Source: Nageia nagi (lineage: Eukaryota > Pinophyta). From it: 64,000 nucleotides of DNA. Shown here in pieces: positions 20,173-31,404 of the stretch. The notes beneath the pieces are model-generated. The model was not told the DNA's origin and searched no databases. It saw only the letters and a list, made by a program, of their open reading frames with translations. The position numbers and the translations under genes are program-made. The stretch's first letter is position 1, and each line of letters starts with the position of its first letter. The stretch spans positions 37,882,001 to 37,946,000 of the forward strand of contig JBITNC010000001.1 in the NCBI GenBank assembly GCA_050084985.1, read 5' to 3'.

Positions 20173-21270
20173 GATGCCGCCTAGGAGACAAGGTAGAGGT
20201 GTCGGTAGGGGCATCAGTAGAGGAGTCGGTAGGGGTATCGACAGAGGTGTAGCTGATGCATATGCCCATATGAATCGGTAGATAGAGGACCTACATGCTG
20301 AAGTTGCTCGATTTATTGATGCAATTAATCGCATGGGGGGGAGGATACCCCAAGTGTACCCACATCCAGGATCTGATAGTGAGAGCTTCTTTGGGGAAGA
20401 GGACTCTGGCGTTGAGGAGGAAGGAGAACCAACACATCCAAAAGAAGCTGATCAAGGCTTTGAAAATTGATTAATCCAAGCCTTGGAGGGGCTAAAGGGA
20501 AATTGAGATGGGATCAAGATTGAAGTACCTGAGTATGCTGGTGGGTTGAAAGCAGAGGAGTTGATTGACTGGGTTAATAGCCTAGAGAAGTATTTTGAAT
20601 GGGGAAACCTTGCAGAGGATAAGAAAGTGAAGCTTGCATGCATGAAGTTGAAGGGACATGCATTGATCTAGTGGGATCATTTACAAAAATCTTGACAGCA
20701 GAAGGGAAAAGAGAAGATTAGAGCTTGGGCCAAGATGAAGAAAAAATTAGAAGAAAAGTTTATTCCTATAGACTATTCCCAGACCTTATTTCAGAGGTTC
20801 CAGAACCTTCGATACAGAGACCAAAGCATCAAAGATTACACCAATGAGTTCTATAAATTATCCATTCAGGTAGAGCATAAGGAGATGGACCAATACAGAG
20901 CTACAAGGTATGTGAATGGTCTAAGCTATTCTATTCAGGATGAGATAAGTATGCATCTCACTCTTACTGTAGAGGATGCATATCAAATGGCTTTAAAGGC
21001 TAAGGAGAAGCTTACGAGATGTAATAGAGGGGGAAAGAAAGGGTCGACACCCTCTTCAAATAGAGGGTGAGGTGGATCTAACTTTGCAAGGGGTGAATCT
21101 TCGATGACTGGGAAAAAGGAGGATCAAGCAGGACAGAGCCAAGACACCCTCCAAAGAGGAAGAGGATATCCAAGAGGAAGAGGTAATGGTGGAAGGATAG
21201 GAAGTAGACCGGGGAAACCATTCATCTGTTATAGCTATGGAGAAGAAGGGCATAAAGCATCTAAGTTTCC
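20173..21270 (+). pseudogene. chromovirus gag, copy C
   Basis: The best-kept of the three gag copies. The ATG at 20173 is followed by an Arg/Gly-rich leader that stays in frame until a CAG-to-TAG stop at about 20279. Further stops are at 20468 and 20504 (CGA-to-TGA) and 20693. The stretch 20735-21070 is open (EKFIPIDYSQTLFQRFQNLR, YTNEFYKLSIQVE, YVNGLSYSIQDEIS, VEDAYQMALKA). A basic RGRGYPRGRGNGG spacer precedes a knuckle reading CYSYGEEGHKASKF, so here the last Cys is lost as well as the second. Confidence 0.88.
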
Positions 21271-24200
21271 TCATTATGATGCAGAGGAGAGGGGTCCAGC
21301 TAGGGTCACATTAGTTGAAGAAGAAGAAGAGGAAGAGGTTGAGACTAAAGTTACTACCGACATAGGTGAAACCCTCATGATAAGAAGGACCCTTGTTGTT
21401 CCTAAGAAAGTAAGCATGCAGGAAGGGGATAAGAAGGACTCTTGGTTACGTAATAACATTTTTTGCACAAGATGCACTTCAGGAGGAAAGGTGTGTAACA
21501 TGGTCATTGATGGAGGGAGTTGTGAAAATTTGGTCTCTAATGTCATGGTGGATAAGTTACAGTTAAAATGTGAGGCCCATCCAACCCCTTATCGTGTTTC
21601 TTGGATTAAGAAAAAGAATACAATGATTGTTGATAAGAGGTGTTGAGTAAGCTTTTTCATTGGGAAGGCATACAAGGACATTGTATGGTGTGATGTGATT
21701 TCGATGGATGCATGTCATATTCTGTTAGGAAGGCCATGGCAGTATGATAGAGATTCAGAACATAATGGAAAAAAAATACTCACACATTCTGGAAGGATGG
21801 TGTAAAGATAGTTTTGGTACCCATGAAGGAGGAGGGGCCAAGTGAGAGCTTATTGGAAACAAAGGAGTTTCTTGCAGAAATTAAGGGTGCTAGCTTCTGT
21901 TATGCCTTAATAGCTAAAAAGGTAGAGGAAGGGGAAGTAGTTATACCCACAGTAGTAGCTAAATTGCTATGAGAGTATGAGGACGTCACACCAGAGGAGT
22001 TGCCAGATGGGTTACCACAAAAAAGGGATATCCAACATCACATGGACCTGATCCCAGGATCAGTTCTTCCGAATCAGGCTACCTATTGATTGAATCCCAC
22101 GTAGAATGTAGAGTTTAGTAGGCAAGTGACAGAGCTGATACAGAAGGGATTAATTCAGGAGAGTATGAGCCCATGTGCAACTCCAGCCTTATTAACCCCA
22201 AAGAAAGATGGGTCATGGTGGATGTGTGTAGATAGTAGGGCCATCAACAAGATCACAATAAAGTATCGATACCCAATGCCAAGGGTTGATGACATGATGG
22301 ATGGATTAGCTAGTGCTCAATACTTTAGTAAAATTGATTTGCAAAGTGGCTACTACCAGATTAGAATTCGAGAAGGTGATGAATGGAAGATAGCTTTTAA
22401 GACAAATGATGGATTGTACGAGTGGATGGTGATGCCCTTTGGGTTATCTAATACACCTAGTACATTCATATGATTGATGAATAGAGTTCTACGAGAATAT
22501 AATGGTAAGTTTGTAGTTGTGTATTTTGATGATATTTTGATTTATAGCAAAGGGGAGGAAGAGCATTTGTTCCACTTAAGATTTTTCTTAGATGTGCTTA
22601 GGAAGGAGAAATTGTATGTGAACTTGAAGAAATGCAGATTTCTTCAGAATAGTCTAGTATTTTTGGGATTTGTAATCTTAAGAGATGGCATGCGAATGGA
22701 TGATGAGAAAGTGAGGGTGCTTTTGGAATGGCCTACTCCATGAACTATGACAGAGGTGAGGAGCTTCCATGGGCTAGCTTCTTTTTATAGAAAGTTTATT
22801 AGGAACTTTAGCAGTATAGCTGCCCCAATAATTGAGTGCACAAAGGGAAAGGATTTTGTATGGACCAAGGCAGCAGGAGAGAGTTTTGAGATCCTAAAGA
22901 AGAAGGTGTCAGAAGCCCCTGTTCTAGTGTTACCAGATTTCAACAAGGTATTTGAGGTTGATTATGATGCATCTTTTGTTGGAATTGGAGGTGTGTTGAG
23001 TTAAGAGGGCAGACTAGTTGCATTCTTTAGTGAGAAGTTGAATGATGCCTGAAAAAAATATTCTACATATGATGTGGAGTTTTATGCGATTATGCAAGCA
23101 CTGCAGCATTGGAGGCACTACTTAATTTCAAAGGAGTTTGTGTTGTTTACTTATCATGAAGCATTGAGGTATGTTAACTCTCAGAAAAAGTTGAATGGTA
23201 GACATGCAAAGTGGGTTTCTTTTCTGCAACAGTATACATTTATTTTGAAGCACAAGTCTGGTAAGCAAAATAAGGTTGCTGATGCATTGAGTAGGAGAGT
23301 CTTGTTACTGACCACTATGGAAAATCAGGTGGTGGGGTTTGAGCAAATCAAAGAGATGTATGATTCTGATGCAGATTTTGAGAATATTGTGCAGCAATGT
23401 AAGAACCCAGTAGAGGGTGAGTCTCACGCAAATTTTGATGAATATTTTCTTCAGAATGGTTACCTATTTAAAGGTAATCGATTGTGCATTCCCAATGGCT
23501 CTATACGGGAGAACATCTTGCGGGAGTTGCATAGTGGAGGTCTGGCTGGTCATTTTGGAGTAGCCAAAACTATGACTCTTATAGCAAAGAAGTATTATTG
23601 GCCAAAGATGAAGAGAGATGTGGTTCAATTTGTCTCTAGATGCAGGGTGTGCCAGATAGCTAAGGGCCATGCATAGAATACAGGGCTGTACATGCCACTC
23701 CTGATTCCTACAGGCCCTTGGATCGATTTGAGCATGGATTTTGTGCTAGGGCTACCCAAGACCCAATGAGGTAAGGATTCCATTTTTGTTGTGGTGGATA
23801 GGTTTTCCAAAATGGCACTTTTCCTTCCTTATCAGAAAACTAATGATGCTACGAAGATTGCAATCTTATTTTTTGATGAGGTTGTGTGGTTGCATGGTGT
23901 TCCTAAGACTATTACTTCTGATCAAGATTCAAAGTTCTTGGGCCATTTTTGGAGGACATTATGGAGGAAGTTAAATACCAGGCTACAGTTTAGTAGTGCC
24001 TATCATCCACAGATCGATGGCCAAACTGAGGTGGTCAACAGAAGCTTGGGAAATCTTTTACGATGCATAGTTGGGGATAAGCCAAAGTAGTGGGATCTAG
24101 CCTTATCATAAGTTGAATTTGCATATAATAGCTCTGTGAATTGGTCAATAGGTAAATCCTCTTTTCAAATAGTTTATGGTCAAAATCCTAGAGGTGTTTT

Positions 24201-24763
24201 GGATCTGGTTGAGCTACCAATGGGAGAACAGGTTAGTGATGAGGTAGAAGCCTTTGCTGAGCATATACATGAAGTGCAAGAATCAGTGAAAGCCAAATTA
24301 CAAAATAGTAATGCTCAGTATAAGACAACTGTTGATGCACATAGGAGGGTGAAAGTGTTTACAGAAGGTGATTTGGTCATGGTACATCTTTGAAAGGATA
24401 GATTTCCTAAAGGGACATATAACAAACTAAAGCTTAAGAAGATTGGGCCCTGCAAGATTCTGAAGAAAATCAATGATAATGCTTATAGAGTTTAATTACC
24501 TGATGATTTTGATATCTCCCCAATTTTTAATGTTTCTGATTTATTTCAGTATTTTGGTAATCTGGAGGATGATGGCTTACAAGATACAGTGGATTGGGTT
24601 TAATAGATTCCTAAGAAAAAAAAAAGATTGTGTCACCCGTATACTTGATAAGAGGGTTACCACTACACGGCATGGGAACTACAATAGATATTTGGTTCAA
24701 TGGGAGGGCCTACCACAATCATCTAATACTTGGGTTTCAGATTCAGAGTTACTAAGAGATTGA
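21271..24763 (+). pseudogene. chromovirus pol, copy C (PR-RT-RNase H-IN-chromodomain)
   Basis: The protease has VIDGGSCENLVSN near 21504. RT is open at 22126-22473 and 22474-22743 ([20 protein letters not shown], then [10 protein letters not shown]), and RNase H at 22747-23004 (D..ASFVGIGG). RNase H tail and integrase N-terminus run in one frame at 23074-23676 ([32 protein letters not shown]). The integrase core is at 23791-24090 ([17 protein letters not shown]). The chromodomain at 24640-24763 is the clearest in the array: [20 protein letters not shown] followed by [18 protein letters not shown]. In-frame stops at CGA or CAG sites include positions near 22087, 22102, 22741, 23767 and 24391, most of them shared with copy B. 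The chromodomain type would steer integration to chromatin. Confidence 0.9.
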
Positions 24764-24832
24764 TAACCAAAAGCTTCAAGAATTTCAATCATTGAACTTG
24801 GAGGAGCTGAGTTCTTTTTCACCTGAGGAGAA

Positions 24833-25317
24833 TGATGCATGCGTTGTTGGGGCTGTAACTTTTGATCCGGATGTCATTTTGCTCCGAATTTTGGACTATG
24901 GCTTCATGAAGATTTTTTGAATATGGCAGTTCATGCGAACTACCATACCCAAAAAATGATATTTTTAAGACCTGATTCATCCATCTAAGGTCCTAAAAAT
25001 AGGCTTTTTTAAGAGCACTTCCGATTTTTAGGCTTTTTTGCATGTTGCGGCTTTAATAACTCTTTTTTTCTCTTAGTTAAGGGCTGGTATTTTAGATAAT
25101 GCTTAATTCATGTAAGAGGGATGTGCATGCAAATTTTGGGTGCAATCTGACTCATTTTGGTTTTTTAGCTTTTTTGTTGCTATTTAAAAAGGATTGTATT
25201 CTCTTGGAAAAAGGGGGTGGATTTAGGAATAAGAAGAGTATTTGGTTTGGATTTCTTCTATATATTCTGTGATTGGATTTCAATTTCTATTTTCCTTTTA
25301 CAGCTAAATTCACATCA
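24833..25317 (+). repeat. chromovirus LTR4 (3' outer LTR)
   Basis: 485 bp, TGATG...CATCA, preceded by the purine run GAGGAGAA and followed directly by the target-duplication copy TATTT. Confidence 0.92.
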
Positions 25318-25322
25318 TATTT
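25318..25322. repeat. target site duplication (right), TATTT
   Basis: Second copy of the 5-bp duplication that flanks the whole array. Confidence 0.9.
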
Positions 25323-25960
25323 TCATTGGTATAGCTTCAACCCATTAGTGAAATTTGTAGCTATGATGATGAATTTGTGACCTTCCCTTGAATGTGGATT
25401 AATAAGCCCAATCAAATCTATGCCCCAAGTTAGAAATGGCCATGGTAAAACTATGGAATTCAATTCTTGAGTTCATTATTTTTTTAAATTTGCATGTTTT
25501 TGATATTAAAAATAACTCTTAACATGATTCTTGCAATCCTCCTCCATTGTAGGCTGATAGTAATTGATTCATAAAAAATTGGTGTATAATGCTTTTTGTA
25601 AAGAAATGACCTCTGCATAACCCATTGTGCTTATTCTAGTGTTTTTGTTGTTAACTGTTGTATTGAACATCTCAAAAGAGCTCCATCGGATGACCTTTTA
25701 TACAAGACTTCATCAATAATCACATACTTGATACTTGTTCTCTTTAATCTAATTCTTTCATTTCTATCATAACACTTTGGAATTGTTTGATCTTTCAAAT
25801 AATTTTAAATATCAACATTCCAATGTTGTGGATCACTTTCTAGAGTAAGAAGGCATATATGTACCTTATCTAGTTGTTCAAGGTAAGAAGGTGTACCAAG
25901 ATTTCTAATATTGAAAATATTTTCTTCATCTTCTATCTCAATTGGTTCCAATGAAGTTCC
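25318..25960 (-). pseudogene. E1 integrase, N-terminal half
   Basis: Toward the junction it reads PFLTWGIDLIG (first catalytic Asp), a GHKFIIIAT box and, after a frameshift, WVEAIPMK, which joins the 740-1435 half. Upstream lies a badly decayed zinc-binding region. Multiple stops. Identity rests on the catalytic block and on continuity across the insertion. Confidence 0.8.
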
Positions 25961-26290
25961 ACTTGACATTGCATCTGCTTACTTGATGTTAGTCCTTAGA
26001 ATATTTTGAATACTATGCCTATCAAACTCATCAAGCAATTCCAGAACCACTATCTTATATGGTTTTAAATTTTCATCTTTTGTATTATATGTATCATTTA
26101 CTTGATATACAACAAGTTGTGAATCACCATATATTTCTAAATCTTTTATTTTTAGAGCTACAGCTACTTTTAAACCCAAAATTAGAGCTTCATATTCTAC
26201 CATGTCATTAGTGCAATCAAATCTAAGTTTATATACCATAGGGATTACTTCATTCAAATATGATACTATAATAGTACCTACACCTTCTCC
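25961..26290 (-). pseudogene. E1 second (archaeal-type) RNase H
   Basis: Reads MVYKLRFDCTNDMVEYEALI, then LGLKVAVALKIKDLEIYGDS and QLVVYQVN. These are the CTNN.AEYEAL and GDSQLV boxes of the additional RNase H of Tat elements; the acidic residues E (EYEA) and D (GDS) are present. It lies between the classical RNase H and integrase, the usual place. Mostly open for 92 codons. Confidence 0.85.
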
Positions 26291-26900
26291 CTAAGAACAT
26301 TTTTATCCATCAAAATATAGCATCTACATTATAGTTTCATCCTCCATATAGTACATGAACTCATCTAGTAAATTCATCTCTTCATTGTCACACTATTAAT
26401 AGTGTTCAAGTAGTGTTGTATGTCATTGAAAACATGAAACCTCATCATATTCATTTAGGAATTCTTTATGCACCATTGTACCATCATTCTAGGGAAATTT
26501 TGCTATCAAATCTTTGGTTGCTTTCCCTTTCATATAATTTATTTCACCACATTAATGTCAAACTCTTTTAACAATAGTAACCACTTAGCTACCCTTCCTG
26601 ACAATGTTATTTTGCTATAAGATATTTCAATGGATTAATTGGGGTAACAATATATGTAGTACAATATAAAAGATAATGCCTTAAATTTTCTAAAACAAAA
26701 ATAATACCAAGAAAAAGCTTTTCCATATGTGTAAATCTTGTTTCATAATCAATGAGAGTTTTGCTAAGATAATATATTGCTCTTTATTTATTCTCATCAT
26801 CTTTTTGACACAACATTGCCCCCAAGGCATATAATGTGTTTGATATATAAATACATGCTACTTTTCCAAAATATATGGGCACTAAGATAGAAGTATTTAA
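26291..26900 (-). pseudogene. E1 classical RNase H and connection
   Basis: Minus-strand frame with AIYYLSKTLIDYETRFTHME, a KLFLGIIFVLENLRHYLLYY block and NPLKYLI, the AIYYLSK.L..YE..YT..EK pattern of Ty3/gypsy RNase H. Interrupted by stops and short indels. Confidence 0.75.
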
Positions 26901-27680
26901 TAAATACTATTATATATCTTCAAATGCCTTTTGACACTTATCATCCCATACAAACTTGACATCCTTTTTCAGTAAATGAGTAAATGGCCTCCATTTATCC
27001 CCAAGTTAAGAAATGAACCTTCTTACCAAATTATTTTTCCCTTAAATACTTCTTAGTTGTATGAGGTTCTTTGGAGTTGGCATGCTCACTATGTCTTTTA
27101 ATTTCTTAGGATCTACCATAATACCCCATTTGAGAACATGAAACCAAGCAACTTTCCTTAAGTAACACCAAAAGAACACTTTTGAGGTTTTAGTATCATC
27201 TTATACATTTTGATACTATGAAATACATCTTTAAGGATCTCCAAATGATTTTTTCCTTGCTTTTATTTGACCAAAGTGTCATCAGCATACACCTCCACTA
27301 ATTTATGAATACTCTCATGAAACATAAAAACCATAGCTCTTTAATAAGTAGCACCTGCATTTTTCAATCTAAAGGGCATAACCTTCCAACACATATTTCC
27401 CAAGGTGTAGTAAAAGTATTATTATGTTCATCATATGGATTGATTAAAATTTGATTATATCTCAAAAATCTATCCATAAAAGATAAGATATCATGACCAG
27501 AAAGACTACCCATAATCATATCAATATTTAGTAATGGAAAATCATCTTTTGGATAAGAATTATTGATATCAAGAAAATCAATACAAACTCTAATCTCTCT
27601 AGTAGGTTTTGTAATGAGAACAATGTTATCCATCCATTCTAAATAATCTATTGGTTAACCCATCATTCAAATATTTTTCA
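26901..27680 (-). pseudogene. E1 reverse transcriptase
   Basis: The N-terminal part (27364-27633) has REIRVCIDFLDINNSYPKDD, FPLLNID, FMDRFLRYNQI and FTTPWEI. A shifted frame continues with MPFRLKNAGATY, then VYADDTLVK, the catalytic Y.DD box, and KCSFGV. Stops and frame changes show it is dead. Confidence 0.85.
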
Positions 27681-28735
27681 ATTTATTTCTTGACTAACAA
27701 TGCCTTACAGGGATGCATCTTTTTTGGTTTTTGTTTAATAGGCTTGGCTCCTTCCTTAAGTGGTTAATCATGCATAACAAAATAAGGATCTAAACCAAGC
27801 ATATTGGTATAATACCATGCAAAATTCTTATAATTTTCAATAAAATTCTTTTTGTACCTTTCTTGTTGAGGTGTTATAAGGGTAGCTCCAACCTTTATCA
27901 TCATCTCCTAATCACTTGTTCCAATGCTAACATCTATTAACTCTTTAATTGGGAATGCTAATTCATACTTTTTCTATAATAATGAAGGCAACTCTTAAAA
28001 TCCTTGAATATCACTTGTATGATCATCTTCTTGCTAAACATAAAATACTTCATTAAAATTTACCTTTTTTCCAAAATACCCATGCTCACTAAGAATGTAA
28101 CTTATTTGCCTTTTCTCATTTGATTTAGGCAACTTTGAATGTACCTCAACGTATTCTAATATATCATCATCAATATTAAAACAATCAAACTCAAGTGGTA
28201 TAGTATCATCAATCCATAATTTCCTATCAATATCATTATAAATATTAATCATATTACATTCTTTAACAGACTTGATAAGTACCATAATTTATTTTGTATT
28301 CTGATCACTACCCAATCCATTCTTATTTTTTTAAGCTCCTAAATTAGTAGGAAAACAAGACACACCATGTTTTGATTTACCTAAATCCCCTCCTTTATAC
28401 TTACAATTTTCTATCATTTATTTATGTACAAAAGGAGATGAAGAAGATTTACCCATTGTGTTATTTGGTTGATTATTCATTGAGGTCACTAGGTTGGGAG
28501 ATATAGTCATGATAGAGAAAGAACCACCATCATCATCACCATTTTTATGTCATTGATAGCATTTTGATAGTATTATATATCATTAATAATCTTTAATACT
28601 AAGAATTTTTGATCATCCAAAATATTTTATGAACATTAACATATCAAAGCTCCCAATTTTATATATTCACATTCCTATCTCTATAATTTGAGGCTACTTT
28701 TCTACCTTTACCATTGCTAAGTGTATTCTAAAGGT
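27681..28735 (-). pseudogene. E1 pol linker between protease and RT
   Basis: A partly open frame (28034-28285, with IDRKLWIDDTIPLEFDCFN and QISYILSEHGYFGKK) and decayed sequence either side, including SCFPTNLGA and NKNGLGSDQN. Tat elements have a poorly conserved spacer here. I recognise no domain. Confidence 0.5.
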
Positions 28736-29374
28736 ACAATTTCATATCTAGGATAAGTCATGGTGAATTCTTCCATTTTTTTTTACATTAAATAAGTTAT
28801 ATGGTTCTAGATCACCTATTATTGTGTGTACCTCATCTTGGTATTCAAATTTCAACATTCCATTAATTGTTGATGGTATTGCATCCATATCATGAAGCCA
28901 AGGTCTTCCTAACAATATGTTATAATACAATTTTGAATCTGCAACCTAAAATTGAGTTTCAACTATTCTAACCCCTATTGTGAATAAAATTATAGCTACT
29001 CCAAGTGGACTTTTTGATGCATTATCATATGCTCTAATTCAAAATGTGGATTCTTCTAAAGTAGTTACTTTTACATCTTTCTCTTGAAGTTGTATCAAAA
29101 ATTTATGAGAACACATATTAATAGTTGATCCATTATCTACCATTTTTCTTTTTATTTCCCATCCTTCTATCATAAGTGTGTTGTACAATGCTAAACACTT
29201 AGCAAGGATTTGTTTACTAATTTTTTTAGACCTATAAAATGTAATTTCATCACATTCCTTAATATATCTATGTTTTTTCAAAAAAATAGCAACAGTCATA
29301 TTGGTGGGAATAGTTTCATTTTTTAACAAGGCATACAATCTCTCTATGTTTTCTATATGTAGATATGAGATCAT
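28736..29374 (-). pseudogene. E1 aspartic protease region
   Basis: The frame at 29039-29374 carries the active-site-like VDNGSTINMCSHKFL (DNGS for the usual DSGS). The later frame (28748-28930) has YNILLGRPWLHDMDAIPSTI, the conserved ILGRPWLH..DAIPST block that ends Tat proteases. A frameshift and stops separate the two. Confidence 0.82.
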
Positions 29375-29559
29375 ACAAGCTAATCATGGAAAGATTAGTT
29401 TCCAACTGCTTAATCATGCTATAATATTTAGGATTAGGTGGGATACTTACTTGTTTAGTAGTAACTAGATTTGGAATATTCCTTAGATGCCCCCTTCTTA
29501 ATCCAGCACAAACTTCTTTATCCACTAAAAATGTGTTTATTGCAATCTCTAGATCTAAA

Positions 29560-30661
29560 ATATTCTAATTAATTTCATATTTCTCTTATGGAATAAGGTA
29601 CAAAATCATAACTTCTAATGCTTTACAAAAGTTTGTAGCATGACCTCTTCTTTTATGTTAAGCACAATAAGCATTAGAATTTCTCATTAAAACATTGTCA
29701 TCTTTTGCTTCTTTATCTAATGGCTACAATAAACCTTGCTTAATCAAATCTCTCAAAATGAACCTTGTTACAATTGTAAATGTATACCTTCTATCTCTTT
29801 TTTTGTTGGATCTTGTAAAGGTAGGTATAGGTGCAGGTGCAAGTGCATCATTCATATTTACTATCTTTTCCTCCCTTTTAGTGTATGTATTATGATTATC
29901 CTTATTGTATGTAGTATGTGTATACTTAAGTTCTCCTAACTCAAGCAAAATGTTTTCTTTTTTTAATAACTCTTTTACCAACACCCCATATCCAATACCA
30001 TTCTCAATTAGAGCATGTAAATTGATAATTGGAAAAATAGCATCTTTGAAAATACCATAAATTTCATTTTCATCCAACTTGCTATGAATAGATTGCCATA
30101 TCTTTTGAATCTTGGAATATACTTGTCTAGGGTTTCTTTGCTTCCTTGGTGTAGGGCACATAATTTTGTGATGGTTCCTTAATATTTAATATTATGCTTC
30201 TATTGATTCATGAATGCTTATACCAATGAATTGAATGAATCTATGGATCCTACAATCAAATTGTAGAACCATTGGCTAGTGTCACCTTTTAAACTCCTTC
30301 GAAAAAATTTTAGCATCAACTTTTCCTTTGATCCCTATTTTAGTAAGCACTCTTCTTGAAAGCTAAAAATATGTTGTTTTTGATCTTATTCACCACCAAA
30401 CATATTGAACTTAGGGGCCTTGATATTGAGTGGTAGGGGATAATTATATATATCATCTAGAAAAGGTGTGATAAATACACCATCATAATCTTTCTCTTTT
30501 TGTGAGGATCTCTTATACATCTCAAGATTGGTTAGCCTTGCAAGTATTGTTGGATCTATAGTTAACTACAAATTATTGCCTAATATTTGCATCGCAACCA
30601 CTTACTTGTCTAGATCTGACACTAAGTTGGCTAAGATCACTATAATTTGTTCCATTTTCAT
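29560..30661 (-). pseudogene. E1 gag
   Basis: A start is possible at 30661 (ATGGAACAAATT context nearby). The decayed frame shows IKAPKFNMFGGE, FRRSLKGDTSQWFYNLIVGS, ALHQGSKETLDKY, then an open stretch 29724-30161 with LDENEIYGIFKDAI and LLKKENILLELGELKY. It ends with RRYTFTIVTRFILRDLIKQG and a knuckle-like HKRRGHATNFC. Each block has a counterpart in the intact Gag at 17095-18312 in the same order, so both belong to one lineage. Many stops from CAG/CAA/CGA changes. Confidence 0.87.
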
Positions 30662-30761
30662 GCCACTAGAAGTGTAAAAATAGTCTATAAATATTGTTAA
30701 CATCATTAACTCTTCATATAAATCTCGTAATATCTCGCTGATAGGGCAATATGAATCAAAA

Positions 30762-30779
30762 CAATTAGGTTCACCAAAA
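30762..30779 (-). other. primer binding site of E1
   Basis: Minus strand TTTTGGTGAACCTAATTG directly follows the LTR end (TCTACA). It shares TTTGGTGAACC with the primer site at 18382-18402. Confidence 0.75.
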
Positions 30780-31377
30780 TGTAGAATAAAAATAATGCAT
30801 GAATGATAAATTAAAGCACTCTTTTTCCATAATATAATATTAAAGCATATATCAGATATATGTCAATAAATGAGTATGATAAATGAAGTACCTTCATAAG
30901 ATCCACATCCAAATGAAATAATAGGAATCATACATTAATTGCAATAGCATACCATAAGAAATGAATATTGTCAATGGCCTAGCAGCACATCCTTAATGGC
31001 CTGAAATATGCAGATCCATAAATATAAATTAAAATGCATGAAATCAAAATGAAGGGCATAGAAAATCTATGAAGAGGTGGTGTAGCAAAACAATGTTGTT
31101 GATCAAGTATAATGATATTACATATCTTTGGTTATGGACCCCCTATGATAGCATTGTGGTACTTTTGATATTATTTTATGGCAACATTTTGATCCTCTTT
31201 AATCTTGGGATGATTACATTTTATATTTCTTATGGTATTTTTCTTGATAATTGAAACCTCTTACATTATACAATGGTCTATTACATTGATTACATTGTCT
31301 TAGGTTACAAATAAATATTACTTCATACTATAAAATGAATTATTTAATACAAGAAAATTCATTTTTAGGCATCTACA
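30780..31377 (-). repeat. E1 5' LTR
   Basis: 598 bp with 6-bp perfect inverted ends TGTAGA...TCTACA. It ends (plus strand) CATTTTTAGGCATCTACA; the E2 LTR ends in the almost identical CATTTTTAGGCATCTATA. Its partner LTR lies outside the window. Confidence 0.8.
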
Positions 31378-31404
31378 TGTAGGATCAATTAGGATTCACC
31401 AAAA
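31378..31404 (-). other. E2 leader stub with primer site
   Basis: 27 bp between the two LTRs. On the minus strand it reads TTTTGGTGAATCCTAATTG right after the E2 LTR, so it is the primer site and first bases of E2's leader, cut off by E1. Confidence 0.72.

Larger units (their letters stand above)
1436..25317 (+). mobile_element. tandem array of three chromovirus (Ty3/gypsy) copies sharing four LTRs
   Basis: Order: LTR1 (1436-1921), copy A, LTR2 (6597-7084), copy B, LTR3 (19665-20149), copy C, LTR4 (24833-25317). Every LTR begins TGATG and ends CATCA and is 485-488 bp. After LTR1, 2 and 3 comes a tRNA-Met primer site, and before LTR2, 3 and 4 a short purine tract. Only the outer ends carry a target duplication (TATTT). 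Each internal region is about 4.6-4.7 kb of gag-PR-RT-RNase H-IN-chromodomain in a single reading direction, riddled with stops. Copy B is enlarged by a 7960-bp insertion. A shared-LTR array inside a single target duplication fits unequal recombination between LTRs after one insertion, or integration of a multimer. It does not fit three independent insertions. Confidence 0.93.
25318..31377 (-). mobile_element. Tat-type Ty3/gypsy element E1, 5' part (rest at 1-1435)
   Basis: Reading on the minus strand from the LTR at 30780-31377: primer site, gag, protease, RT, classical RNase H, archaeal-type RNase H, then integrase up to the array insertion at 25318; it continues at 1435 downward. This RT, RNase H, second RNase H, integrase order is that of the Tat lineage. 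Its 3' LTR lies left of the window, so its own target duplication cannot be tested. Decay is heavy. Confidence 0.85.
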
